Origin: an uncultured Clostridia bacterium | GTDB taxonomy: Bacteria; Bacillota; Clostridia; Oscillospirales; Acutalibacteraceae | Length of the DNA stretch: 64,000 nucleotides | Assembly: GCA_944384995.1 (NCBI GenBank) | Contig: CALWVN010000003.1 | Span: forward strand, 62,001-126,000 | Reading direction: 5' to 3' | Part shown: positions 35,755-44,225 of the stretch, piece after piece | Layout of the letters: each line of letters begins with the position of its first letter | Numbering within the stretch: position 1 is the stretch's first letter | Position numbers and translations under genes: made by a program | Notes under the pieces: model-generated | What the model was told of the DNA's origin: nothing | What the model saw: the letters and a program-made list of their open reading frames with translations, nothing else | Database searches by the model: none

Positions 35755-35782
35755 GGATCTTTAAGACGGGGTAGGGGAGCCC

Positions 35783-37420
35783 ATGAAACCGATTTTCAAA
35801 AAGACAGCCGAAATTTTCGCCGTGCTCGCATCCTCTGCGGGCGCGGCGGCTGTGCTTGTCTACACGGTACTGTACGCAAAGGCAAACGTCAATTCCGATA
35901 CGATGGATACCCTTATGTGGGCGTATGCGTCATATCGTTCAGGCTCGCTGTTTGCCGCGGATTTCGCGTATGCGGGCTTTTTGCCGTTCGGCGGCGCGCT
36001 TTTGATGCTGCCGTTCGTGGCTTTGTTCGGCGTCAGCTATACGGCGCATATTGCGGGGATGGTCGTGTTTCTGCTGCTGTTCTTTGCCGCGCTTGTGTGG
36101 TTCGCACGCCGCATGTGCCTGGGACTTCTCGGCGGGAGCTTGCTTTTTTCGGCGGTATGCGCGCTGCTGCTTTGCGGACCGAAATTCCGCGAGATGTTTT
36201 GCGAGCACATCCTCTATTACAGCCTTTCCGCTTTATTTCTGATGGTCGGTTTTTCGCTGCTGACCGCATTTTTAGAGGCATTGCAGACACAGTGCCGCCG
36301 CAGGGCGGTGCTGTGGGGGCTTGCCGCTTTTTTGTTTTTTACCGCTGTTTCGTCCGACGGCTTTCAGGTGGCGGGCATTGCCGCGCTGCCGCTATGCATC
36401 GCCTTTTTCTGCGAACGCTTTTTCGACACGAAAGCGAAACTGACGGCACAGGAGAACCTGCCCGCCTTTATTGCCGCAGCATTGCCCTTGCCCGCTATGG
36501 CGCTCGGCTTTCTTTTGCGCTATGCGGTCACGGGCGGCGCGCAGTTCGGCTATGCGAACGCCTCTTCCGCTTATGATTCGGCTGCAGAGATGCTCAACTG
36601 GACGGGCAAGCTTCAAAACCTTGTAACGGAATATTTTTTGCTGTTTGATATATCCTTTACCGATAATGCGAGCTTGACGGATCTTGCCCAGCTGCCCGCG
36701 CTTCTGCGCTGCCTGTTTGCGGCGCTTTTGCCGTGCACGTTCCTTGTTTTCGCATTTTGCTATCGGAAAATCAAAGATGTACACCTCAAACGCCTGTTCT
36801 GGGCGGTGGCGGCGGTGTGCGGCATTACGGTGTTCCTCTGGTTCTTCGGTACGATCTCCAACGCGGGCTGGCGGCTCATCCCCATGATCTTCAGTCTGCT
36901 GTTGTTGTTTGCGGCAAGCGTGGTTGCGCTTTTGCGCCGTGTCTCCGTGCGCCGCTTCGGCGTGGTGCTTTGCGCAGTGACGCTGCTGTTTTTCGCGGAA
37001 TCGGTCTTTTCTCTTAGCAATTTGCAGGTCGTGCGGGAGCCCGCCGGGAAGTACCAGGGGCTTTACGACGCAATTACCGCGCGGGGGCTTTCTTGCGGCT
37101 ACGGCAATTTTTGGTTTTCCAATGCGCTCTTTGTGATGAGCGATGGTAAAGTACAGCCGCACAATGTCGGAATCTCCGAAAACGGCGAACTTCTGCTTGA
37201 AAATTACCAGCAGTTCCCTATCGATGCAACAGCGCATGCTCAACAGAACGGCTGCTATCTGATCGTATTAGCGTCCGATGTGCAGCGCTTTGAAGCCTCC
37301 GAGACTTATCAGGCGCTTGCCGGTTATGAGACGGGGACGTATACGGACACAGAAGCCCCGTGGGGGTGCAGGGTATATTTCTATTCCCGCGATATTTCCG
37401 CCTTTTTCGCGGAGAAATGA
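35783..37420 (+). CDS. Polytopic membrane protein, possibly GT-C-type glycosyltransferase
   Basis: 545 residues. About 11-12 helices occupy residues 1-410, then a soluble ~130-residue C-terminal domain (with NFWFSNALFVMSDGK and FPIDATAHAQQNGCYLIVLAS). A short acidic loop after the first helix (NVNSDTMDTLMWAYASYRSG) is where GT-C enzymes carry their catalytic Asp, so a polyprenyl-phosphate-sugar-dependent glycosyltransferase is possible, but I do not recognise a specific family. AGGGGAG precedes the ATG. It lies 28 bases after leuD, likely read through from that operon. Confidence 0.5.
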   Translation: MKPIFKKTAEIFAVLASSAGAAAVLVYTVLYAKANVNSDTMDTLMWAYASYRSGSLFAADFAYAGFLPFGGALLMLPFVALFGVSYTAHIAGMVVFLLLFFAALVWFARRMCLGLLGGSLLFSAVCALLLCGPKFREMFCEHILYYSLSALFLMVGFSLLTAFLEALQTQCRRRAVLWGLAAFLFFTAVSSDGFQVAGIAALPLCIAFFCERFFDTKAKLTAQENLPAFIAAALPLPAMALGFLLRYAVTGGAQFGYANASSAYDSAAEMLNWTGKLQNLVTEYFLLFDISFTDNASLTDLAQLPALLRCLFAALLPCTFLVFAFCYRKIKDVHLKRLFWAVAAVCGITVFLWFFGTISNAGWRLIPMIFSLLLLFAASVVALLRRVSVRRFGVVLCAVTLLFFAESVFSLSNLQVVREPAGKYQGLYDAITARGLSCGYGNFWFSNALFVMSDGKVQPHNVGISENGELLLENYQQFPIDATAHAQQNGCYLIVLASDVQRFEASETYQALAGYETGTYTDTEAPWGCRVYFYSRDISAFFAEK

Positions 37421-37545
37421 CCGCTTTCGGGATTTAACAAAAGTTTCTTCTTTGTTCATAAACTATTTGCAACTTTTTTTTATGATAAGAAAAAATGAAT
37501 CGGGCGTATGTCCGTTTGGAATTGCGAAAAGAAAGGGTGAGCCTT

Positions 37546-38238
37546 GTGGCAAACGAAAAAATCTTGGTCGTGGACGACGACACCAACATCTGCGAATTGC
37601 TGCGCCTGTATTTGGAAAAAGAGGGGTATGCGGTCAAAAGCGTGAACGATGGGGTTTCGGCGGTCAACGCCTTTAAGCAGGAAAACCCGGATCTGATGAT
37701 TCTTGATATCATGCTCCCGAAGCTCGACGGATGGCAGGTCTGCCGCGAGGTGCGCAAGTTTTCCGACAAGCCCATCATCATGCTTACGGCAAAAGGCGAA
37801 ACCTTTGACAAGGTGCTGGGCCTCGAGCTCGGCGCGGACGATTATATGACCAAGCCCTTTGACACGAAGGAAATGGTCGCCCGCATCAAGGCGGTGCTGC
37901 GCCGTACAAGCGCAGGCCCTGCGGGCGAAGCGGTCAAAGAGGTCAATTACGAGAATTTAAGCATCAACCTCACGAACTACGAAATGAAGGTCAACGGCAA
38001 GCCCGTGGATACACCGCCGAAAGAATTGGAGCTGATCTACCACCTTGCCTCCAACCCGAACCGCGTGTTCACGCGCGACCAGCTGCTTGACGAGGTCTGG
38101 GGCTTTGATTATTACGGCGATTCGCGCACCGTAGACGTCCACGTCAAGCGGCTTCGCGAAAAATTGGAAGGCGTTTCCGACAAATGGGATCTCAAAACGG
38201 TCTGGGGCGTCGGCTATAAATTTGAAACGAAGGAATAA
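37546..38238 (+). CDS. OmpR-family response regulator
   Basis: 230 residues from GTG 37546 (behind AAAGGGTGAG). The receiver domain (1-120) has the acidic pair in VVDDDTN, the phosphorylation site Asp54 in MILDIMLPKLDG and Lys in KPFDTKEM. A winged-helix Trans_reg_C domain (130-228) ends with SRTVDVHVKRLREKL and TVWGVGYKFE. It is paired with the sensor kinase 3 bases downstream. The kinase and HtrA-like protease next door suggest a cell-envelope stress regulon, like CssRS/HtrA, but this is inference. Confidence 0.93.
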   Translation: MANEKILVVDDDTNICELLRLYLEKEGYAVKSVNDGVSAVNAFKQENPDLMILDIMLPKLDGWQVCREVRKFSDKPIIMLTAKGETFDKVLGLELGADDYMTKPFDTKEMVARIKAVLRRTSAGPAGEAVKEVNYENLSINLTNYEMKVNGKPVDTPPKELELIYHLASNPNRVFTRDQLLDEVWGFDYYGDSRTVDVHVKRLREKLEGVSDKWDLKTVWGVGYKFETKE

Positions 38239-38241
38239 GCC

Positions 38242-39780
38242 ATGCGTGACGGCAAGTTAAAGGCCTTTGCCCGCAAGGCATATCATAAATTCAGCCATCA
38301 GTCCCTGTTTGTCAAATACTTTTCGGTGTTTCTGGTCATCGTGACGATCTGTTTTGTCGCATTGGGTGTTACGCTGGGGATTTTTGTGACAAACTATTGG
38401 AGCAATCAGAAATCTGTGCTGCTCAAGGAAAACGCCCGATCGGTGGCGCAGTCCACAGCAGAGGTGCTTTCCTCCTGGCTTCGCGACGAACCGCAGGGAT
38501 CGGTCGTTTTCATCTGCAATAACTTGACCACCATCTCCGAGGCGATCGACGCGGACGTGTTTATGTGCGACCCGGACGGTAAGGTCATCCTCTGCAAGGA
38601 TCTGCTTTCCTCCGACCTTGTCGTGCGAAATGACGGCGTGTGCACCATCCACGGGTCGTATCAGGTACCGCAAAGCGTGCTCGATGAGGTGGCAAAGGGG
38701 AGCTACTATGCCAGCGGGACGCTGGACGGGTTGTATGACAAGACCCATTTGGCGGCTGCCGAGCCTGTGGTCGTCAGCGGGCAGATCGCGGGCTATATCT
38801 TTGCCGTGGAGCCGATGAGCATCAGCTTTCAGGGCTATTTCTTCAATGCGCTGCGCATGTTTGCATTTGCCTCTCTTTTGGCGCTGTGCATCGGCTTTGC
38901 CGTGATCTATCTCTTTACGGCGAACCTTGTTCGCCCTTTAAAGGAGATGTCCAAGGCGACCAAGGCGTATGCGGCGGGCGACTTCAGCCCGCGCGTAAGT
39001 GTGCGCGGCAATGACGAGCTTTCGGAGCTTATGGAGGCGTTCAACCGCATGGCGGCATCCCTTTCCTTACAGGAGAGCTCGCGGCGCAGCTTTGTTGCGA
39101 ACGTTTCGCATGAACTCAAAACCCCCATGACCACCATCGGCGGTTTTATCGACGGTATTTTGGACGGTACCATCGAGCCCGAACGGCAAAATCATTACCT
39201 GCGGATCGTCTCCGACGAGACCAAACGCCTCTCACGGCTTGTGACGTCCATGCTCAATATGTCGAAGATCGAAGCGGGCGAGCTGCAGCTGCAGCCGAAG
39301 CGGTTTGATCTGTGCCGCGAAATTTTTGACACCATGCTCAATTTTGAGCAGATCATTGACCGTAAGCACATTGAGGTTGTGGGGCTTGACACGCTCCGGC
39401 CGACATATATTTTCGCTGACCGCGATATGCTGCATCAGGTCATATACAACTTGGTGGATAACGCCGTGAAGTTCACCGAAAACGGTACGATCGGCGTAGC
39501 GGTAGAGCAAACGCAGGAAAACACCACCGTTTCCATTCGCAATACGGGTACGACGGGGATCTCCTCCGAAGAGCTTTCGCGTGTGTTCGAACGATTTTAT
39601 AAGGTCGACAAATCCCGCAGCTATGATACGAAAGGCGCGGGGCTGGGGCTTTATATCTGCAAGACGATCATAGAAATGCACGGCGGCACGATCTCGGCGC
39701 AAAGCGACGGCAGCGAATATGTGGAGTTTTCCTTCACGCTCCCGAATGTCCCGCCGAGCAGCGGTGAGACGGTTGCTTAA
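38242..39780 (+). CDS. Sensor histidine kinase with extracytoplasmic sensing domain
   Basis: 512 residues: helix 1 (about 28-50, VFLVIVTICFVALGVTLGIF), an extracytoplasmic sensor (~51-185, Cache-like), helix 2 (~190-212), a HAMP linker (KEMSKATKAYAAGDFSPRVS), dimerisation/phospho-acceptor helix with His290 in NVSHELKTPMTTIGGF, and an HATPase domain with N box (HQVIYNLVDNAVKFT), and G boxes (KGAGLGLYICKTIIEMHGG). It autophosphorylates and passes phosphate to the regulator upstream. GAAGGAA precedes the ATG. Confidence 0.93.
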   Translation: MRDGKLKAFARKAYHKFSHQSLFVKYFSVFLVIVTICFVALGVTLGIFVTNYWSNQKSVLLKENARSVAQSTAEVLSSWLRDEPQGSVVFICNNLTTISEAIDADVFMCDPDGKVILCKDLLSSDLVVRNDGVCTIHGSYQVPQSVLDEVAKGSYYASGTLDGLYDKTHLAAAEPVVVSGQIAGYIFAVEPMSISFQGYFFNALRMFAFASLLALCIGFAVIYLFTANLVRPLKEMSKATKAYAAGDFSPRVSVRGNDELSELMEAFNRMAASLSLQESSRRSFVANVSHELKTPMTTIGGFIDGILDGTIEPERQNHYLRIVSDETKRLSRLVTSMLNMSKIEAGELQLQPKRFDLCREIFDTMLNFEQIIDRKHIEVVGLDTLRPTYIFADRDMLHQVIYNLVDNAVKFTENGTIGVAVEQTQENTTVSIRNTGTTGISSEELSRVFERFYKVDKSRSYDTKGAGLGLYICKTIIEMHGGTISAQSDGSEYVEFSFTLPNVPPSSGETVA

Positions 39781-39892
39781 CAACTTATTTACAAGTCCCG
39801 CAAAATTCTTCAAAGCCTGTTAATATCGAGTTAATAACCGCGCATTACGATGATCTTGTCAATCGGAAATCCACGCATGGAGGCGTTTCGAT

Positions 39893-41410
39893 ATGGATTA
39901 CGAAAACAACAATCTGAATCCCAACACAACCCCGCAGCCGGATGCGGCAGACAACGAAAAACCATTGCAAAATGAATCTGCCGGGCAAACGCAGCAGAAT
40001 ACAGCGTACAACGCCGGGCAGGCAAACGCACCGTATACCGCAGCCAATCCCAATACCGGCTTCTACGGTAATCCGCACTACACCGCACAGAATCCGAACG
40101 GCACACCGCAGAACGCAAACCCTAACCCCAACTACGTTTGGTATTCCGCGCCGCAGAAAAAGCAGGTGGATCCGGAAAAATCCAAGCATAAAAAGCGCGG
40201 TGTAAAAATTTTTGCAGCTTGCTTGGCGGTGGTCGTCGTGCTGGCGATCATCGGCGTCTCGGTCGCACTTGCTCGCGGCAATGACGCCCCGACCGCAGAA
40301 AACACGCAAAATCCGAGCACTGCCGAGATCCACGAATCCCCCACGGCATCAAGCACCTCGGCGGACGGGGAACTGACCGCCAAGGGCGTATATGAAAAGG
40401 TTCAGAAAAGCTCTGTCGGTGTGCTGGTCTACAGCAGCAGCGCGTTCAGCAATGAGGCGCTCGCGGGCGAGGGCTCCGGTGTGATCGTCGGCGAGGACAG
40501 CACCGGGACATACACCTATATCGTCACCTGCGCGCACGTCATCAGCGACGGCCAGACCGTTAAAGTGCAGCTGTATGACGAGACGCAGTACGATGCCACC
40601 ATCGTCGGCTATGACTCCAAAACGGATATCGGTGTGCTGAGCATCCGCGCGTCGGGGCTTACCGCCGCCGAGTTCGGGGATTCCGACAGCCTTTCGGTCG
40701 GCGAGACGGTCTATGCCATCGGCAACCCCGGCGGCGTTGCGTTTGCGGGCTCCTTCACGGACGGCATGGTCTCCGCCATTTCCCGCCCCGTGGACAGCGA
40801 GATCGGCTATGAGATGCTCTGCATCCAGCACACAGCAGCCATCAACCCCGGCAACTCGGGCGGCGCGCTTGTAAATGCATACGGGCAGGTCGTCGGCATC
40901 AACTCCTCAAAGATTGCCAGCACCGAATATGAAGGTATGGGCTTTGCCGTGCCGAGCGTGACCGTTAAGGAAGTTTTTGACGAGATCGTTGCCAACGGCT
41001 ATGTGACCAACCGCCCGAAGCTCGGCATCAATTATTTCCCGGCTTCCTCCAACCAGCTTTACAGCATGCTTGTCGGCGCGAACGATCTGCCGGACGGTAC
41101 GCTGGTTATCCAGTCCATCAACTCCGACAGCTCGCTTGCCAATACGGACGTGCAGCCAGGGGACATGATCATCCGTGTCAACGGGGAGGATCTGACCTCT
41201 ACGGATACGCTTCCGGATATCATTGAAGAGTCCAACGTGGGCGACACGCTGACACTGACCATTTGCAGGGTAGACGCTGCAAACAACTATTCCGTCAGCG
41301 AATTTGAAGTGACTGCCACACTCGTGGAAGATCGCGGTACGACCGTGACGAGCGAACCGACATCGCAAAGCTATTATAACCCGTTCGGTGCTTACGGCTA
41401 CGGCAATTAG
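39893..41410 (+). CDS. Membrane-anchored HtrA/DegP-like serine protease
   Basis: 505 residues. A cytoplasmic Asn/Pro/Gln-rich tail (1-95) rich in NPN repeats precedes one membrane helix (~105-125, IFAACLAVVVVLAIIGVSVALA) and a trypsin-like domain with complete triad His215 (VTCAHVI), Asp245 (SKTDIGVL) and Ser322 (NPGNSGGAL). A C-terminal PDZ domain (~390-480, DVQPGDMIIRVNGEDL) follows. It degrades or refolds damaged proteins at the outer face of the membrane. It lies directly downstream of the two-component pair (112-base gap) and is its probable target. The tail is unusually long and low in complexity. Confidence 0.93.
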   Translation: MDYENNNLNPNTTPQPDAADNEKPLQNESAGQTQQNTAYNAGQANAPYTAANPNTGFYGNPHYTAQNPNGTPQNANPNPNYVWYSAPQKKQVDPEKSKHKKRGVKIFAACLAVVVVLAIIGVSVALARGNDAPTAENTQNPSTAEIHESPTASSTSADGELTAKGVYEKVQKSSVGVLVYSSSAFSNEALAGEGSGVIVGEDSTGTYTYIVTCAHVISDGQTVKVQLYDETQYDATIVGYDSKTDIGVLSIRASGLTAAEFGDSDSLSVGETVYAIGNPGGVAFAGSFTDGMVSAISRPVDSEIGYEMLCIQHTAAINPGNSGGALVNAYGQVVGINSSKIASTEYEGMGFAVPSVTVKEVFDEIVANGYVTNRPKLGINYFPASSNQLYSMLVGANDLPDGTLVIQSINSDSSLANTDVQPGDMIIRVNGEDLTSTDTLPDIIEESNVGDTLTLTICRVDAANNYSVSEFEVTATLVEDRGTTVTSEPTSQSYYNPFGAYGYGN

Positions 41411-41439
41411 CACATTGCCGCAGGATGGGGAAACCTCCG

Positions 41440-41815
41440 TCCCGCGCGGGGCAACAGGCCATTGCCCCTGCCGCACGGCGTTTATATAGAGAGGCAAGGG
41501 AAGCCGAGCCCAATATGGTTTCAAACGGCAGCTTTCCGCCTGAACTGCGTTAAAAACCTCGCCATACGGCAGTATGGCATCGGTTTTGTGCCTTGTTCAA
41601 ACGAAAATCTGCTCGTTTGAAACTGCTCGGCACCGAAAACAACGGGAATGCGGATGGATTTTTTCTTTTGAGACGGCAGGTGTGCTGACGCGCACCAACG
41701 GTGAAAAAGGGAAAAGCCGCCGCAGAGCCAAGTTTTCGGCATATTGCGTTCGGCTTTCCTTGCCTCAAAAAAGTGGAGCATCGGCAGTAAAACTGCCGGT
41801 GCTTCGTCAATTTTA
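41440..41815 (+). other. Hairpin-rich non-coding block
   Basis: A 490-base interval holds no plausible gene; the open frames are unsupported by ribosome sites. It contains four clear stems: 41448-41468 (GGGGCAA/TTGCCCC), 41561-41578 (GCCATAC/GTATGGC), 41596-41621 (TTCAAACGA/TCGTTTGAA) and 41777-41803 (AGCATCGGCAGT/ACTGCCGGTGCT). The last is followed by T-rich sequence like a terminator. It may be a structured RNA, a dispersed intergenic repeat or stacked terminators. Confidence 0.45.
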
Positions 41816-41834
41816 TTTGAGCTTAAAATACGCA

Positions 41835-41863
41835 TTGCTTTTCGTGCTGCGGCGTATTATAGT
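41835..41863 (+). promoter_or_regulatory. Predicted promoter of the flavin reductase gene
   Basis: TTGCTT (41835-41840), a 17-base spacer and TATAGT (41858-41863). The region is bracketed by AATACGC (41826) and GCGTATT (41852), a possible operator dyad. Confidence 0.6.
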
Positions 41864-41903
41864 AGTAATCGATCAAACCATCCAAAATACAGGAGGGATT
41901 CCG

Positions 41904-42401
41904 ATGCGCGAAATATCCGTAAAAGACCTGCAAACCTCACCCGTGAAAATGATTGCGGACGATTGGGCGCTGCTCACAGCGGGCACGCCGTCCGATTTCA
42001 ACACCATGACAGTCAGCTGGGGCGGTGTAGGCGAGCTTTGGGGGCGTGACGTGGTGTTTGTGTTTGTCCGTCCGCAGCGCTACACACGTGAATTTATGGA
42101 AAAATACGACCACTTTACCCTGAGCTTTTTTGACGGCGGCTGTAAGGCGGAAATGGGCTTGTGCGGCAGAAAATCCGGAAGGGATACGGACAAATGTGCC
42201 GAAACGGGGCTTGTTCCCGCACCGTTCGGCGATGCAGTGAGCTTCGAGAGCGCAAAAACGGTGCTCGTGTGCAAAAAGCTTGCAAAATGGGATTTGACGC
42301 CCGACGGCTTTTTAGACAGCTCCATTGCGGCAAACTATGCTGCGGGGGATTACCACCGCATGTATGTCGGCGAAATCGAGCATGCGTATCGCGCAGATTG
42401 A
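41904..42401 (+). CDS. Flavin reductase-like / pyridoxamine-oxidase-fold flavoprotein
   Basis: 165 residues of the flavin-reductase/split-barrel family: N-terminal strand with LLTAG..DFNTMTVSWGGVGELWGRD (FMN-binding), VFVRPQRYTREFMEKYDHFTLSFF and a CGRKSGRDTDKCAETGL segment with two Cys that is typical of Clostridial members. It probably uses FMN with NAD(P)H as electron carrier or redox enzyme. A strong AGGAGGG lies 5 bases before the ATG. It stands as a single gene before the 5S gene. Confidence 0.85.
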   Translation: MREISVKDLQTSPVKMIADDWALLTAGTPSDFNTMTVSWGGVGELWGRDVVFVFVRPQRYTREFMEKYDHFTLSFFDGGCKAEMGLCGRKSGRDTDKCAETGLVPAPFGDAVSFESAKTVLVCKKLAKWDLTPDGFLDSSIAANYAAGDYHRMYVGEIEHAYRAD

Positions 42402-42449
42402 CTTGTACGAAAAATTTTTTAAATAGCAAATTTTTTTTCGAAAAAAGGC

Positions 42450-42478
42450 TTGCAATTTTTGAAAGGGTATGCTATACT
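42450..42478 (+). promoter_or_regulatory. Promoter of the solitary 5S rRNA gene
   Basis: TTGCAA (42450-42455), a 17-base spacer and TATACT (42473-42478), 46 bases upstream of the mature 5S. The preceding sequence is very A/T-rich (TTTTTTTTCGAAAAAA), an UP-element-like feature of strong rRNA promoters. Confidence 0.75.
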
Positions 42479-42523
42479 CTTTCTCGCGCTTGAGGGAAAC
42501 GCACAAACGCTTCTCCTTAAGCA

Positions 42524-42638
<115 letters not shown>

Positions 42639-42642
42639 ATCT

Positions 42643-42676
42643 AAAAAGCTCTCCTTATGGAGGGCTTTTCTTTTTG
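42643..42676 (+). terminator. 5S rRNA terminator
   Basis: AAAAGCTCTCC/GGAGGGCTTTT stem over TTAT, followed by CTTTTT. It starts 5 bases after the 5S end. Confidence 0.85.
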
Positions 42677-42687
42677 CATTTTTGCAC

Positions 42688-42719
42688 AAAAAAGCCGCGC
42701 ACCATAGCGGTACGCGGCT
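42688..42719 (-). terminator. Terminator of the MFS/metallophosphoesterase operon
   Basis: AGCCGCG(T/C)ACC paired around GCTAT, followed on the minus strand by TTTTTTG. It lies 18 bases past the MFS stop. Confidence 0.8.
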
Positions 42720-42737
42720 GTATGGGCGGCTTTTGGT

Positions 42738-44225
42738 TTATTCGGCGGCTGCCACGCCCTCGCTTTGCGCAAGCTCCTCGCGCATTTTAAGCACTTCCTC
42801 GTGCACACGCTCGCGCTCCGCACCCGAAAGCTTGTAGAACAGGAACGGCAAGCCCGCAAGCAGCATCATAAGCCCGTGGAACACGGTGTAGAACAGAAGA
42901 AGCATGATTTTTGTATCCAGCGTCTGCGCCGTGCCGTCGCCGAGTCCCTGCTGGTATTGGATGATCGAGCCGTCGCCGTACAGAATATACGGCACGGCAA
43001 TATTGGCAAGTGCGCCGCTGATCGTACTGCCGATCCCGATGAAGAAGCCCAAGCTCGCGTCCAAACGGCTGCCGGTCTTGAGTTCCAGATCGTCGAGCAC
43101 ATCCGCCTTGAACATTTCCGGCAGCAGATTGGATGCGCCGAATTGGATACCGGTGCCGAACAGACAGACGATGAATAGATAGTTAAGCCACGGCATCGTC
43201 TCCATGTGCGTGAGATAAGCGTAGCCCACGCCGAACGCTACGGCATTGATACACACGGAATACACGCCGGAAGCGATATACAGCACGCGGCTTGTATAAC
43301 GCTTTAAAAGTCGGCTGATGACAAGCATGCCCACCATCGTACCGATCCCGACGGGCAGCGCGAACAGAACGGTCTGGCTGGAGCTGCCTAAGATCGCCGC
43401 GGCGATGAACGGTTCCATGAAGGTGGCGATACCGCGAAAAGACTTCAGGAATTCACTGATCAAAATGACCCACGCGTGTTTGTTGCGGATGACGTTCCAA
43501 AGCCCCTTAAGCGGATCCTTGCGCGCGGATTTATAGACGATGCGCTCCTTGATGACGGACATTCCTAACAGCATAGTGATCGTCCCGACCACGCCGCACA
43601 AAATCGCGGAAATAAAGTAGGAAAGCGCGGCGTTTTCCGTTCCGCCGTTTGCCGCTTTAATGATCGCTGCGACCACCAGCACAATGACGAGTGGCGCGGA
43701 GTTGCCGATGGCGCTGGCGATCCCGCGGAACGAAAGCAGCTGTTCGCGCTCCTTATCGTTGGGCGTCATAACGGCGGCGACCATCGTGACTGTCCCGCCG
43801 AAATAGGTGGCGCACCCTTGGATGAGCGCAAGCGCACACAGCCAAACGAGCAAAACGGTTGGGTTGCGCTGCACAAAATCGGGCGTCCAGAAAATGAGTG
43901 CGGTCACCACACCGCAGGGAATTGCTGCAAGCAACCCAAGCGGCTTGAATTTCTGGTTGTTTTTGATCTTTTTGTTGTCTAAGATCAACGCATAAATAAA
44001 TGAAAGCACATAGCCCGCGATCTGCGTAAAGCCGTTGAAAAAGGAAAGCTGATCATTCGACAGCAGCAGTACGTCTACAAGATAGGCACGGCGGTATGAG
44101 TTGACCATGCCCGTCATGGAAGAGAAAAAGAACATGGCGAGCAGGTAAAAGACCCATTCCTTTGTCTTTAAATACTTCTTTTCATTTGCGGTCGGCAGTT
44201 TGCCCGCAACGGACGCCGTGCTCAT
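42738..44225 (-). CDS. MFS/GPH-type sugar-cation symporter-like transporter
   Basis: 495 residues, about 12 helices, in the MFS_2/GPH style: an initial 24-residue cytoplasmic part, then FFFSSMTGMVNSYRRAYLVDVLLLS and LSFRGIASAIGNSAPLVI, with a charged cytoplasmic loop (ERIVYKSARKDPLKGLWNVIRNKHAW) before helix 7. It likely moves a glycoside or other organic solute with a cation. Its ATG overlaps the metallophosphoesterase stop (ATGA) and is preceded by a perfect AAGGAGG, so the phosphoesterase may act on the imported compound. AraC-type control is possible from the gene upstream. Confidence 0.8.
   Translation of the reverse strand: MSTASVAGKLPTANEKKYLKTKEWVFYLLAMFFFSSMTGMVNSYRRAYLVDVLLLSNDQLSFFNGFTQIAGYVLSFIYALILDNKKIKNNQKFKPLGLLAAIPCGVVTALIFWTPDFVQRNPTVLLVWLCALALIQGCATYFGGTVTMVAAVMTPNDKEREQLLSFRGIASAIGNSAPLVIVLVVAAIIKAANGGTENAALSYFISAILCGVVGTITMLLGMSVIKERIVYKSARKDPLKGLWNVIRNKHAWVILISEFLKSFRGIATFMEPFIAAAILGSSSQTVLFALPVGIGTMVGMLVISRLLKRYTSRVLYIASGVYSVCINAVAFGVGYAYLTHMETMPWLNYLFIVCLFGTGIQFGASNLLPEMFKADVLDDLELKTGSRLDASLGFFIGIGSTISGALANIAVPYILYGDGSIIQYQQGLGDGTAQTLDTKIMLLLFYTVFHGLMMLLAGLPFLFYKLSGAERERVHEEVLKMREELAQSEGVAAAE

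Noticed and set aside
41521-41835. 104-codon minus-strand frame in the hairpin-rich block
   Set aside because: No ribosome site and it reads through strong stems; treated as non-coding.
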